The notes below the pieces were generated by a model. It searched no databases, was not told the DNA's origin, and saw only the letters and a list, made by a program, of their open reading frames with translations. DNA of 13,345 nucleotides from Peptococcaceae bacterium (GTDB lineage: Bacteria > Bacillota > Desulfitobacteriia > Desulfitobacteriales > Desulfitobacteriaceae), in contig JAITOS010000056.1 of NCBI GenBank assembly GCA_031289815.1, forward strand, positions 1 to 13,345, written 5' to 3'. Below are positions 1 to 6,604 of this stretch, in pieces. Position 1 is the stretch's first letter. The number at the start of each line of letters is the position of its first letter. The translations under genes and the position numbers were made by a program.

Positions 1-618
1 TTCGACGGCTTGATCGTTACCGGCGCGGCGGTAGAAACCCTGCCCTTTCAGGAAGTCGATTATTGGCAAGAGCTTTGCGCACTCATGGAATGGTCCAAAA
101 CCCATGTCTACAATACCCTGCATATTTGCTGGGGCGCGCAGGCAGCGCTCTTCTACCACTACGGCATTCCTAAATATCCGCTTCCGGAAAAGCTATTCGG
201 CGTGTTTCCGCATCAGGTTCTGATCCCCTCCAGCCGTTTAATGCGCGGCTTTGACCGGGAATTCTTCGCCCCCCACTCACGCCACACCACCGTGCGCGCC
301 GAGGATATCACGGCGGCCGGACTCTCCCTGATGGCGACCTCGCCGCAAGCGGGGGTCTATATCGCCGCCACTGCCGACCGGCGGCAGGTCTTTGTCACCG
401 GCCATTCCGAATATGACGCCTCGACCCTGGACGTGGAATACCGCCGGGATCTGGATAAAGGCTTGCCGATTCATCTGCCCGTCAATTACTATGAGGAAAA
501 TGATCCCGCCCAGCCGCCCATCGTCCGCTGGCAGGCCCACGCCCATCTGTTGTTCGCCAATTGGCTGAATTATTATGTCTATCAGGAGACGCCTTTTAAT
601 CTGGCTGCGTTAAGATAG
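1..618 (+). CDS. metA: Homoserine O-acyltransferase MetA (probable O-acetyltransferase), 5'-truncated by window edge
   Basis: The reading frame is open from base 1 and gives 205 residues ending in TAG. The family is about 300 aa, so roughly the first 100 residues lie outside the window. It is recognised by the class I glutamine amidotransferase-like MetA core: THVYNTLHICWGAQA with the nucleophile Cys43 of the fragment (Cys142 in E. coli numbering), the GIPKYPLPEKLFGVFPH stretch, and GHSEYD carrying the catalytic His135 and Glu137. MetA acylates homoserine at its hydroxyl, the first committed step of methionine synthesis, in the cytoplasm. Fragment residue 12 (TGAAVE) aligns with position 111, where Glu is associated with acetyl-CoA use and Gly with succinyl-CoA use. 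I therefore predict acetyl transfer despite the usual 'succinyltransferase' label. It converges with the next gene, 17 nt away. The promoter and any riboswitch lie outside the window. Confidence 0.95.
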   Translation, partial: FDGLIVTGAAVETLPFQEVDYWQELCALMEWSKTHVYNTLHICWGAQAALFYHYGIPKYPLPEKLFGVFPHQVLIPSSRLMRGFDREFFAPHSRHTTVRAEDITAAGLSLMATSPQAGVYIAATADRRQVFVTGHSEYDASTLDVEYRRDLDKGLPIHLPVNYYEENDPAQPPIVRWQAHAHLLFANWLNYYVYQETPFNLAALR

Positions 619-635
619 TCTTGCAATGACTGAGT

Positions 636-1148
636 TCAATCAGCTGGCTGCCCTTTCATCCGGCGCTGATAGTACAGGAACACCGGCAGAGGAATCACAA
701 TCCAGCCCAGGCTCTTCACCAGACTGTTGACAGCGCTCTTTCTGCTTCTCTCCGCTTGCTCCGTCATCATCTCATCATACCTGGCTTGAAGCTCTTCCGC
801 ACTCAAAGTCTGAGTGTCCGCGCTCACGGATGAATCTTTCGCTACGGACGACTCTTTCGCAGTAATCATTTTAAAATCTTCAAAGCTCTGATAATAGGGC
901 GTCGGCGCGGCGATATCCGCCACCGCCATAAAAGCGGCCACCGTACCGCCGATCACCATCATCAGGGTCGCAAATAACACGAGGTATACATACACCGTCT
1001 TAATCATATTCTTTCCTCTTTCCCCTTTCAGTTTGTCCGCGCTCGTCTTTCTCGCTCCCAGCACGACGACCAGAATCAGAACAGCGGCGAGCAACGGAAT
1101 GACCATAATGAAAAAACTCACGCCAAACACAAACACGATTGAATTCAC
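636..1148 (-). CDS. Unrecognised small membrane protein, three predicted helices
   Basis: This encodes 170 aa from a GTG start preceded by GAGGGG at a good distance. I do not recognise the family. Visible features are an N-terminal hydrophobic helix (about residues 4-31), a basic linker, a second helix (about 50-75, beginning MIKTVYVYLVLFATLMM), a polar region rich in Ser, Glu and Thr with a repeated K-[ED]-SSV motif (about 97-107) and a likely amphipathic or coiled segment, and a final helix (about 146-160) followed by a basic tail. The promoter at 1167-1195 places transcription start only about a dozen bases before the GTG, which supports this start. An internal ATG near 1010 also has a strong AGAGGA site and would give a two-helix protein of about 124 aa, so a second start is possible. 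It stands alone between convergent metA and the divergent paaK unit. Confidence 0.7.
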   Translation of the reverse strand: MNSIVFVFGVSFFIMVIPLLAAVLILVVVLGARKTSADKLKGERGKNMIKTVYVYLVLFATLMMVIGGTVAAFMAVADIAAPTPYYQSFEDFKMITAKESSVAKDSSVSADTQTLSAEELQARYDEMMTEQAERSRKSAVNSLVKSLGWIVIPLPVFLYYQRRMKGQPAD

Positions 1149-1166
1149 CTCGTTCCCCTCACGTAC

Positions 1167-1195
1167 AGTATATCCGCATTACCCCTGCTTTGCAA
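1167..1195 (-). promoter_or_regulatory. Sigma-A type promoter for the small membrane protein
   Basis: Read on the minus strand, this is TTGCAA (1195-1190), a 17-nt spacer, then TATACT (1172-1167). The -10 matches the consensus at five of six positions and the -35 at four of six, with ideal spacing. Transcription would start near 1160, leaving a very short leader that is little more than the Shine-Dalgarno site before the GTG at 1148. Confidence 0.65.
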
Positions 1196-1256
1196 AATGG
1201 GCCAGCGGCCGCCGTCAACAGCAATTCACGCGGGAAATTTATGTTGGAAATTTATA

Positions 1257-1285
1257 TTGATCCTGACCCTGACGTGTGCGATAAT
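1257..1285 (+). promoter_or_regulatory. Extended -10 promoter for paaK-ACT
   Basis: TTGATC (1257-1262), a 17-nt spacer, then GATAAT (1280-1285) preceded by TGC, which forms an extended -10. It lies about 85 nt upstream of the paaK start in an AT-rich stretch and is divergent from the promoter at 1167-1195. The leader of about 80 nt contains only a weak A/T hairpin (GTAAAA 1311-1316 with TTTTAC 1325-1330), and I see no riboswitch in it. Confidence 0.6.
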
Positions 1286-1370
1286 TCTAATAGATTCATT
1301 GACGACATCCGTAAAATGCCAGATTTTTACCAGGAGTCCTAAAAAGATTTTACGAAAAGGTGGGGACACA

Positions 1371-2666
1371 GTGAGCTATTATCAGCCGGAGACGGAATGC
1401 GCCTCCCAGGAAACCCTGCGGGCGATTCAGTCGGAAAAACTCGTAAAAACGGTACGGCGCGTCTATGACAACGTCGCCTATTACCGAAATCTCATGCAGG
1501 AAAAAGGGCTGACGCCCGACGATATCCGCTCGGCGGACGACTTGTCTAAATTACCCTTTCTCAGCAAGGACGATCTGCGGGAAGCCTATCCCTACGGTCT
1601 GCTGGCTCTGCCCTTAACGGACGTCGTCCGCATTCAGTCCACCAGCGGCACCACCGGTAAACGCGTGGTCGCTTTTTACACGCAAAACGATCTGGATATA
1701 TGGGAGGACTGCTGCGCCAGAGCGATCGTCGCCGCCGGCGGCGATAAAAACGACGTGGTACACGTTAGCTACGGCTACGGCCTTTTTACCGGCGGCCCCG
1801 GCTTAAACGGCGGCTCCCACAAGGTCGGCTCTCTGACCCTGCCGATGTCCTCCGGCAACACCGATCGGCAAATCCAGTTTATGCTGGATCTCGGCTCGAC
1901 TATCCTCTGCTGCACGCCGTCCTACGCCGCTTTTTTGGGAGAAACGATCCTCCAGCACGGCTTACAGGATCAGATCAAATTAAAGGCCGGTATCTTCGGC
2001 GCGGAAGCCTGGAGCGAGGAAATGCGCCGCGATATTGAGAAAATGCTGAATATTAAAGCCTATGATATTTACGGGCTGACCGAGATCTCCGGCCCGGGCG
2101 TGTCTTTTGAATGCTCGGAACAGACCGGGATGCACATCAATGAGGATCACTTCATCGCCGAGATTATCAACCCTCAGACCGGCGAGGTTTTGCCCGAAGG
2201 AACCAAAGGCGAGCTGGTCTTTACCAGTATCAGCAAGGAAGCCTTCCCCTTGCTCCGCTACCGGACGCGGGATATCTGCGTCCTCAACCGCCAGCCGTGT
2301 TCCTGTGGTCGGACCCTGATCAAGATGGCCAAGCCGATGGGGCGTAGCGACGATATGCTCATCATCCGCGGCATCAACGTCTTCCCCTCTCAGATCGAAA
2401 CCGTCCTGTTAAACTGCGGCTTCCCCGCCAATTATCAGATCATCGTTGACCGGGTAAACTACACCGATACCTTTGACGTTCAGGTGGAGATGACCCCGGA
2501 GATGTTCTCCGATACCGTCAAGCGGATTTCCAGCCGGGAAAAGGACCTGGTGACTTCTCTGCGCGCTATGCTGGGCATATCGCCCAAAGTCACGCTGGTC
2601 GCGCCGCGCAGCATTGCCAGAAGTGAAGGCAAAGCCGTCCGCGTCATTGATAAGCGAAAAATCTAA
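1371..2666 (+). CDS. PaaK-type acyl-CoA ligase (phenylacetate-CoA ligase family)
   Basis: This encodes 431 aa, the usual size for PaaK. The GTG start was chosen because AAGGTGGGG sits 5 nt upstream and the family N-terminus (YYQPETEC...) begins there. The frame stays open upstream to 1197, but that part does not look like PaaK and overlaps the promoter. ANL-superfamily motifs are clear: the phosphate-binding loop STSGTTGK (about 90-97), YGLTE (about 234-238), YRTRD (about 297-301), a CSCGR cysteine pair (about 310-314), and the hinge region GRSDDMLIIRG (about 324-334). The enzyme activates a carboxylic acid with ATP to an acyl-AMP and then to an acyl-CoA thioester in the cytoplasm. Phenylacetate or another arylacetate is the classical substrate. 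No other phenylacetate-degradation genes are present, so the true substrate is open. An ACT protein follows 14 nt downstream, a recurrent pairing. Confidence 0.9.
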   Translation: MSYYQPETECASQETLRAIQSEKLVKTVRRVYDNVAYYRNLMQEKGLTPDDIRSADDLSKLPFLSKDDLREAYPYGLLALPLTDVVRIQSTSGTTGKRVVAFYTQNDLDIWEDCCARAIVAAGGDKNDVVHVSYGYGLFTGGPGLNGGSHKVGSLTLPMSSGNTDRQIQFMLDLGSTILCCTPSYAAFLGETILQHGLQDQIKLKAGIFGAEAWSEEMRRDIEKMLNIKAYDIYGLTEISGPGVSFECSEQTGMHINEDHFIAEIINPQTGEVLPEGTKGELVFTSISKEAFPLLRYRTRDICVLNRQPCSCGRTLIKMAKPMGRSDDMLIIRGINVFPSQIETVLLNCGFPANYQIIVDRVNYTDTFDVQVEMTPEMFSDTVKRISSREKDLVTSLRAMLGISPKVTLVAPRSIARSEGKAVRVIDKRKI

Positions 2667-2680
2667 AAGGAGGGAACCAG

Positions 2681-3112
2681 ATGACGATCGACCAAATTTC
2701 CGTATTTGTGGAAAATAATCCGGGACGCCTGGCCGAAATCGTGGCGATCCTGGGAAACGGCGGCATTGATCTGCGCGCCATGTCCATCGCCGATACGGCG
2801 GATTTTGGGATCCTGCGTCTCATTGTCAGCGATCCGAAGCAAGCCTTGGCAATTTTGCGCGCCGCTGAGTGTATCGTGTCCGTCACGCAGGTTTTGGCGG
2901 TACCGATTGAAGACGCCCCCGGCAGTCTCGCCAGGATATTGCGCCTTCTTTCCGAAGCGGAGATCAGCATTGAATACGCCTACGCCTTTATTACCCGGAA
3001 ACAGGGAAACGCTTATGTAATTTTCCGGGTAGAGGATAACCCGCGAGCTGTCAGCATTTTAGCGCAAAACAACGTGAAGACCGCCGGCGCCGACGAAATT
3101 TACGATTTATAA
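2681..3112 (+). CDS. Tandem ACT-domain protein
   Basis: This encodes 143 aa from an ATG with a strong AAAAGGAGGG site ending 6 nt upstream. Two ACT domains are visible: residues about 4-66 (ISVFVENNPGRLAEIVAIL) and about 70-138 (VLAVPIEDAPGSLARILRLL). Each has the characteristic beta strand followed by N-x-PG-x-L or D-APG-x-L at the turn where amino-acid ligands bind in ACT regulators. There is no catalytic domain. Proteins of this kind are typically encoded next to PaaK-type ligases or 2-oxoacid:ferredoxin oxidoreductases. A role as an amino-acid sensor of the ligase is inferred, not shown. It is co-transcribed with the ligase and ends the plus-strand unit, converging on the next gene. Confidence 0.88.
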   Translation: MTIDQISVFVENNPGRLAEIVAILGNGGIDLRAMSIADTADFGILRLIVSDPKQALAILRAAECIVSVTQVLAVPIEDAPGSLARILRLLSEAEISIEYAYAFITRKQGNAYVIFRVEDNPRAVSILAQNNVKTAGADEIYDL

Positions 3113-3113
3113 T

Positions 3114-3164
3114 GGGCAGCCATAGCGGCAAACCGTCCGCATTCTATTCTATTCTATTCTGCCC
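3114..3164. repeat. Convergent intergenic region with four ATTCT repeats
   Basis: The 78-bp gap between convergent stops contains (ATTCT)x4 at 3141-3160. GGGCAG (3114-3119) can pair with CTGCCC (3159-3164), and GCGG (3125-3128) with CCGC (3137-3140), enclosing the repeat in a loose two-tier stem. No T-run follows on either strand, so I do not call a terminator. Confidence 0.5.
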
Positions 3165-3190
3165 TGACAGCACCATCAATCGAGCCTCAT

Positions 3191-3865
3191 TCACCGTTCT
3201 GGCTGTTCGCCTCTCTCCCCGCTCGTCAGGAAACGGTTCATAAAGACGAATTTCTTCCTTAAATACCCGGCGATGATACCGGCCAGAAACGCCCCCACCA
3301 GCGTCCCCTCGCGGATCCCGGTCGTGGTGTGCAGCGCCGCCAGAGAAATAACGGCGGCTATGACCACCATACCCGCATCAAAGCATACCTTCGTCCGACC
3401 GAAATCAAAGTGAAATTTATCGGCGATATCCTTGGTCAGCGCCGCGGCGGCGTCCATGACTACGTTGGCTGTGATTTCCAGGGCGACGCCCAGTCCGGCT
3501 ACCCCACAGGCGAGCAGCATCAACAAGAAACGGAATACATATCCCGCTGGTTCCAGGTGTCCGTCCAGGATTACGAGCCAGATATTTTGAAAAACGCCCA
3601 GCAAAAACGCCACGGGAATCTGAAGCAGCTGCTCTTTCCGAAAATCCCGTCGCATGAGCAGTATCTGCCCCAGCAAAAAGGTGGCGCCCATGCCAAATGT
3701 ACAAAGCCCGATCTTTACCCCCAGGATAGCGCTGACGGTATAAGGAATCGTGGCCAGCGGCGTGGTGCCCAGGGTCGCCTTGATCATGAGGATGACACTC
3801 GCCGCCAGAATAAAGAGGCCCAAGAGAAAGAGCGCATAGCGTTTGATCCGTTCCGTAAGGTTCAT
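3191..3865 (-). CDS. YczE/YyaS/YitT-family integral membrane protein
   Basis: This encodes 224 aa from an ATG with AAAGGATGG ending about 5 nt upstream. It is very hydrophobic, with about five to six membrane helices (roughly residues 10-28, 50-71, 80-100, 109-130, 162-180 and 188-203). The first loop has a glycine-proline motif (IKATLGTTPLATIPYTVS) and the end is basic (YLRKKFVFMNRFL). This pattern resembles the YczE/YyaS/YitT group of uncharacterised Bacillota membrane proteins. No transported substrate can be inferred. It lies 124 nt downstream of the oxidoreductase gamma gene on the same strand. It may be read through from that operon or have its own promoter, which I could not identify in the gap. 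Confidence 0.75.
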   Translation of the reverse strand: MNLTERIKRYALFLLGLFILAASVILMIKATLGTTPLATIPYTVSAILGVKIGLCTFGMGATFLLGQILLMRRDFRKEQLLQIPVAFLLGVFQNIWLVILDGHLEPAGYVFRFLLMLLACGVAGLGVALEITANVVMDAAAALTKDIADKFHFDFGRTKVCFDAGMVVIAAVISLAALHTTTGIREGTLVGAFLAGIIAGYLRKKFVFMNRFLTSGERGEQPER

Positions 3866-3989
3866 GTCGCCATCCTTTCTGTTCCCGCCAGAGGACGATG
3901 CCAGCGGATTCCCTCCCTCGACGGCGATTCAGCTTCCCCCTTCGCCGTACATAGCTGTTCCCGAAACGCTGACCGTCAGTGTACCGCCA

Positions 3990-4538
3990 TTATGCCTCGC
4001 CGCTCAAAGCCAAAGCATATTGATATCCCCGTTGCAACGCCCGTTCATTGAATTCCATCAGAGCGGGATTTTTCTTGCTGACCCCATTCAAGGCCGATCG
4101 CAGAGCATCCTCTCTCACCACGGGCGCCAGCGCCTGCATCGCTCCCAGCATGATAATATTCGCCACACTGTCCCGCCCCAGCTCATGCGCCATGTCGTTG
4201 ACCGGTATTCTGATCAGGCGAACGTCCGCTCTACTCTCCGTTGCCGGTATCATGGAAGCGTTCGCCAACAAAAGTCCCCCCGGCACGACGCTGCCGAGAA
4301 ATTTCTGATAGGAAACCGTATTCATCATGACCGCGATATCCGGTCTGGAGACGATCGGACTCCCTATTTTTTTACCCGCAATGATCACGGAACAATTCGC
4401 TGTCCCGCCGCGCATTTCCGGTCCGTAAGAAGGCAGCCAGGTGACCTCTTTTCCTTCTTCCATGCCCGCCTGAGCCAGAATCTTGCCGATAAATAAAACG
4501 CCCTGTCCGCCAAATCCGGCAAATAGAAACCGCTTCAC
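3990..4538 (-). CDS. 2-oxoacid:ferredoxin oxidoreductase, gamma subunit
   Basis: This encodes 182 aa. The GTG start was chosen because a full AAGGAGGT (4552-4545) lies 6 nt upstream and the family N-terminus (VKRFLFAGFGGQG) begins there. The same frame extends upstream to 4613, but those 25 residues are the beta gene read in another frame. Diagnostic motifs are GFGGQG (residues 8-13) and SYGPEMRGG (about 37-45), the conserved gamma-domain signatures that help build the CoA-binding side of the enzyme. Its GTG overlaps the beta stop as GTGA, implying translational coupling. It is the last of four subunits encoded in the order ferredoxin, alpha, beta, gamma. The complex oxidatively decarboxylates a 2-oxoacid to acyl-CoA plus CO2 with ferredoxin as acceptor, or runs in reverse. 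Confidence 0.92.
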   Translation of the reverse strand: MKRFLFAGFGGQGVLFIGKILAQAGMEEGKEVTWLPSYGPEMRGGTANCSVIIAGKKIGSPIVSRPDIAVMMNTVSYQKFLGSVVPGGLLLANASMIPATESRADVRLIRIPVNDMAHELGRDSVANIIMLGAMQALAPVVREDALRSALNGVSKKNPALMEFNERALQRGYQYALALSGEA

Positions 4539-5290
4539 TGTTCTACCTCCTTGGCCGTCGGCGCTTTCAGCTCGCCCATCCTGAACCGCGGCTTCATTGC
4601 CGTTTTCAGCCAAGCCAAAGCCTCTACCGGCGTCATGCCCCAGGTCGTCGGGCAGGTGGAAAGAATACTGACAAACGAATAGCCCAGCCCCGCTTCTTGT
4701 ATCGCAAAGGCCTTGCGCAAAGCCTTTTTCGTCGCGATGATCTCCTTAGGGCTTTCCACGGAAACCGAAGCCACATACGCCGCCCCTTCCACCTGACTGA
4801 CCAGCAGCGGCAAGTCCAAAGGCTGTCCGGTGGCGTCCCGATCTCTTCCATACGGAGAGGTCGAGGTTTTCTGACCTACGAGCGTCGTCGGCGACATCTG
4901 ACCGCCGGTCATGCCATAGATCGCGTTATTCACAAAAATAGAGGTGATCTTCTCGCCGCGCACCGCCGCCGAGATCGTTTCCGCCAGCCCGATCGCCGCG
5001 CCGTCTCCATCTCCCTGCAAGGAAAAAACAAAGCTGCCGGGACGCGCCCGTTTCACCCCTGTCGCTACGGCAATCGCTCTCCCGTGAGCAGCGCCCACCA
5101 TATCGCAAGCAAAATAGTTCTCACAAAAACCGGTACAGCCTACCGGCGCGACGCCAATCGCTCTCTCCAACAAATCCATTTCTACCAGGACTTCCGCCGT
5201 CAAACGGTGAATGACGCCGTGCGTACACCCCGGACAGTAATGAAACGGCGTATCCGTGAGCCCTTTTGTCTTGGTAAATACAGCTTTCAT
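4535..5290 (-). CDS. 2-oxoacid:ferredoxin oxidoreductase, beta subunit (thiamine diphosphate-binding)
   Basis: This encodes 251 aa, a typical length for stand-alone beta subunits. The ATG was chosen because it overlaps the alpha stop as ATGA, has GGGGGGA upstream, and begins the family pattern. Upstream codons in the same frame are the alpha gene out of frame. Seen: HYCPGCTHG (residues 17-25), GCTGFCENYF (51-60), and the thiamine-diphosphate/Mg motif GDGDG (93-97) with the terminal NN at 121-122. The HYCPGC and GCTGFC cysteines are conserved in this family. The subunit binds thiamine diphosphate and carries out decarboxylation of the 2-oxoacid. The iron-sulfur centres are supplied mainly by the separate ferredoxin-like subunit in this operon. 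Alpha-subunit similarity points to VOR (branched-chain 2-oxoacids). Substrate preference is inferred. Confidence 0.93.
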   Translation of the reverse strand: MKAVFTKTKGLTDTPFHYCPGCTHGVIHRLTAEVLVEMDLLERAIGVAPVGCTGFCENYFACDMVGAAHGRAIAVATGVKRARPGSFVFSLQGDGDGAAIGLAETISAAVRGEKITSIFVNNAIYGMTGGQMSPTTLVGQKTSTSPYGRDRDATGQPLDLPLLVSQVEGAAYVASVSVESPKEIIATKKALRKAFAIQEAGLGYSFVSILSTCPTTWGMTPVEALAWLKTAMKPRFRMGELKAPTAKEVEQ

Positions 5291-6351
5291 CCGCGCTTCC
5301 CCCCATCCGCGAACAGGGACTTGAAGACCCGCGCCACCTCTTCCGGCTCCGGCGTCATGCCGCCCTGACGGCCAAAGAATTGTACCGGCGCGCTTCCTTT
5401 GACCGCCAAGCGGACGTCTTCGACCATTTGCCCGGCGCTCAATTCCACGCTCAGCCAGCCCTTGATCTGGTTCCGGCGCTTGTCCAGCCCTGCCACCGGG
5501 AACGGCCACAAGCTGATCGGACGAAATAAGCCCAGACGGATCCCTTCCGCCCGCAACAGATCCACCGCGCTTTCCGCGATCCTGCCGCTGATCCCAAAAG
5601 CGACGAAGGCATACTCCGCGTCCTCCATCAAATATTCGTCAAAGCGTTGTTCCGACGCTCTTATTTGCTCGATCTTCTTTTCCCAGTGCAAATTATGCGC
5701 CTCACCCACCTCATTGGACAAGGTGTAGCTGCCGATATTGACCTTGGGTTTATGGCCGATGCCGGTCGCCGCCCAAGTCTTCGGCGGCAGTTTTTTTGCT
5801 TCATAAAGCGGGAATTCTACCGGTTCCATCATTTGACCGGAGATCCCTTCCAAAGCGAGAATGACGGGATTGCGGTAATAATCCGCCAGATCAAAAGCCT
5901 CGTAGGTCAATTCCACCATTTCCGTCACGGTCGAAGGCGCCAAGACGAGGGGATGATAATCCCCATGCCCGCCGCCCTTCGTCAATTGAAAATAGTCCGC
6001 CTGCGTCGCTCCCAGCCCGCCAAGGCCGGGGCCGTGCCGCATTACATCCACGATCACTACCGGCAACTCCGCCGCGAAAATATAAGAAATTCCTTCCTGC
6101 ATCAGGCTGAATCCCGGACTGGAGGTCGCCGTCATCACTCTCTCACCGGCAGCCGCGGCTCCATACGCCATATTGATGGCCGCCACTTCACTTTCCGCCT
6201 GCAAATAAGAGCCGCCCACCGTTTTCATCTTCCTGGCCATATATTCCGGAATTTCAGTGGAAGGGGTAATCGGATAGCCGAAAAAAAGACGGCATCCCGC
6301 TTGCAAAGCAGCTTCGGCAATCGCCTCATTGCCTTTCATCAACGCTTTCAT
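5287..6351 (-). CDS. vorB: 2-oxoacid:ferredoxin oxidoreductase, alpha subunit (VorB-like)
   Basis: This encodes 354 aa. The ATG at 6351 was chosen because it overlaps the ferredoxin-subunit stop as ATGA and is preceded by AGAGGAG. The text upstream in this frame is the ferredoxin gene read out of frame. A second Met at residue 5 (MKGNEAI) is where many homologues begin. Seen: GYPITPSTEIPEY (25-37), the QAESEVAAINMAYGAAAAG pyrophosphate-side region (51-69), TSSPGFSLMQEGISY (76-90), and GPGLGGLGATQADYFQ (107-122). These resemble the subunit called VorB (3-methyl-2-oxobutanoate dehydrogenase) in current annotations. Subunit letters differ between naming systems, so I leave the partner symbols blank. 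A 2-oxoglutarate-type (Kor) enzyme is the main alternative. Confidence 0.92.
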   Translation of the reverse strand: MKALMKGNEAIAEAALQAGCRLFFGYPITPSTEIPEYMARKMKTVGGSYLQAESEVAAINMAYGAAAAGERVMTATSSPGFSLMQEGISYIFAAELPVVIVDVMRHGPGLGGLGATQADYFQLTKGGGHGDYHPLVLAPSTVTEMVELTYEAFDLADYYRNPVILALEGISGQMMEPVEFPLYEAKKLPPKTWAATGIGHKPKVNIGSYTLSNEVGEAHNLHWEKKIEQIRASEQRFDEYLMEDAEYAFVAFGISGRIAESAVDLLRAEGIRLGLFRPISLWPFPVAGLDKRRNQIKGWLSVELSAGQMVEDVRLAVKGSAPVQFFGRQGGMTPEPEEVARVFKSLFADGGKRG

Positions 6352-6575
6352 CGCACCTGCTCCTCTTCCCGTCGATAAATTTCCAGCGCCATATCCGGGC
6401 ATATCAAGGCGCAAAACGAACAACCGGCGCATTTTTCAGGCTGGACGGCCTTCACCGGAAAATAACCCCTGGCATTCGCCTGATCGCCGATTGCCAAAAT
6501 CTCTTGCGGACAAGCGTCTATGCACAAGCCGCAGCCTTTACATATTTCAGCGTTGACCTTGATCATCCCTGCCAA
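6348..6575 (-). CDS. Ferredoxin-like (2x[4Fe-4S]) delta subunit of the 2-oxoacid oxidoreductase
   Basis: This encodes 75 aa with two classic cluster motifs: C12-x2-C15-x2-C18-x3-C22-P and C49-x2-C52-x2-C55-x3-C59-P. It therefore carries two [4Fe-4S] clusters and passes electrons from the catalytic subunits to free ferredoxin. The start is ambiguous. A TTG at 6575 has AGAGGTGAG about 6 nt upstream, whereas the ATG at 6566 has only AGGG immediately before it, too close to be a good site. I favour the TTG, giving residues MAGMIKVNAE. It begins 29 nt after the metK stop and overlaps the alpha start by 4 nt, so it opens the oxidoreductase gene set and ties it to the metK operon. Confidence 0.9.
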   Translation of the reverse strand: MAGMIKVNAEICKGCGLCIDACPQEILAIGDQANARGYFPVKAVQPEKCAGCSFCALICPDMALEIYRREEEQVR

Positions 6576-6604
6576 AATACTCTCACCTCTGTCTGCGAAC
6601 GATT

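Noticed and set aside
1197..1370. N-terminal extension of the PaaK frame, including a hydrophobic signal-like stretch
   Set aside because: It lacks a ribosome site, covers the predicted promoter at 1257-1285, and the family begins at the GTG at 1371. PaaK ligases are cytoplasmic.
3966..3982. Small inverted repeat (7-bp stem, CCG loop) after the gamma subunit gene as a terminator
   Set aside because: No T-run follows on the minus strand and the stem is short, so there is not enough to call termination. The 124-bp gap otherwise shows only the ribosome site of the next gene.
3329..4051. 240-codon plus-strand frame across the YczE-like gene and the 3866-3989 gap
   Set aside because: The opposite frame has clear membrane helices and a ribosome site. 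This one is Gln- and Arg-rich without structure.
5647..6378. 243-codon plus-strand frame antisense to the oxidoreductase alpha gene
   Set aside because: Antisense to strongly conserved coding sequence, with a low-complexity basic composition and no recognisable domain.
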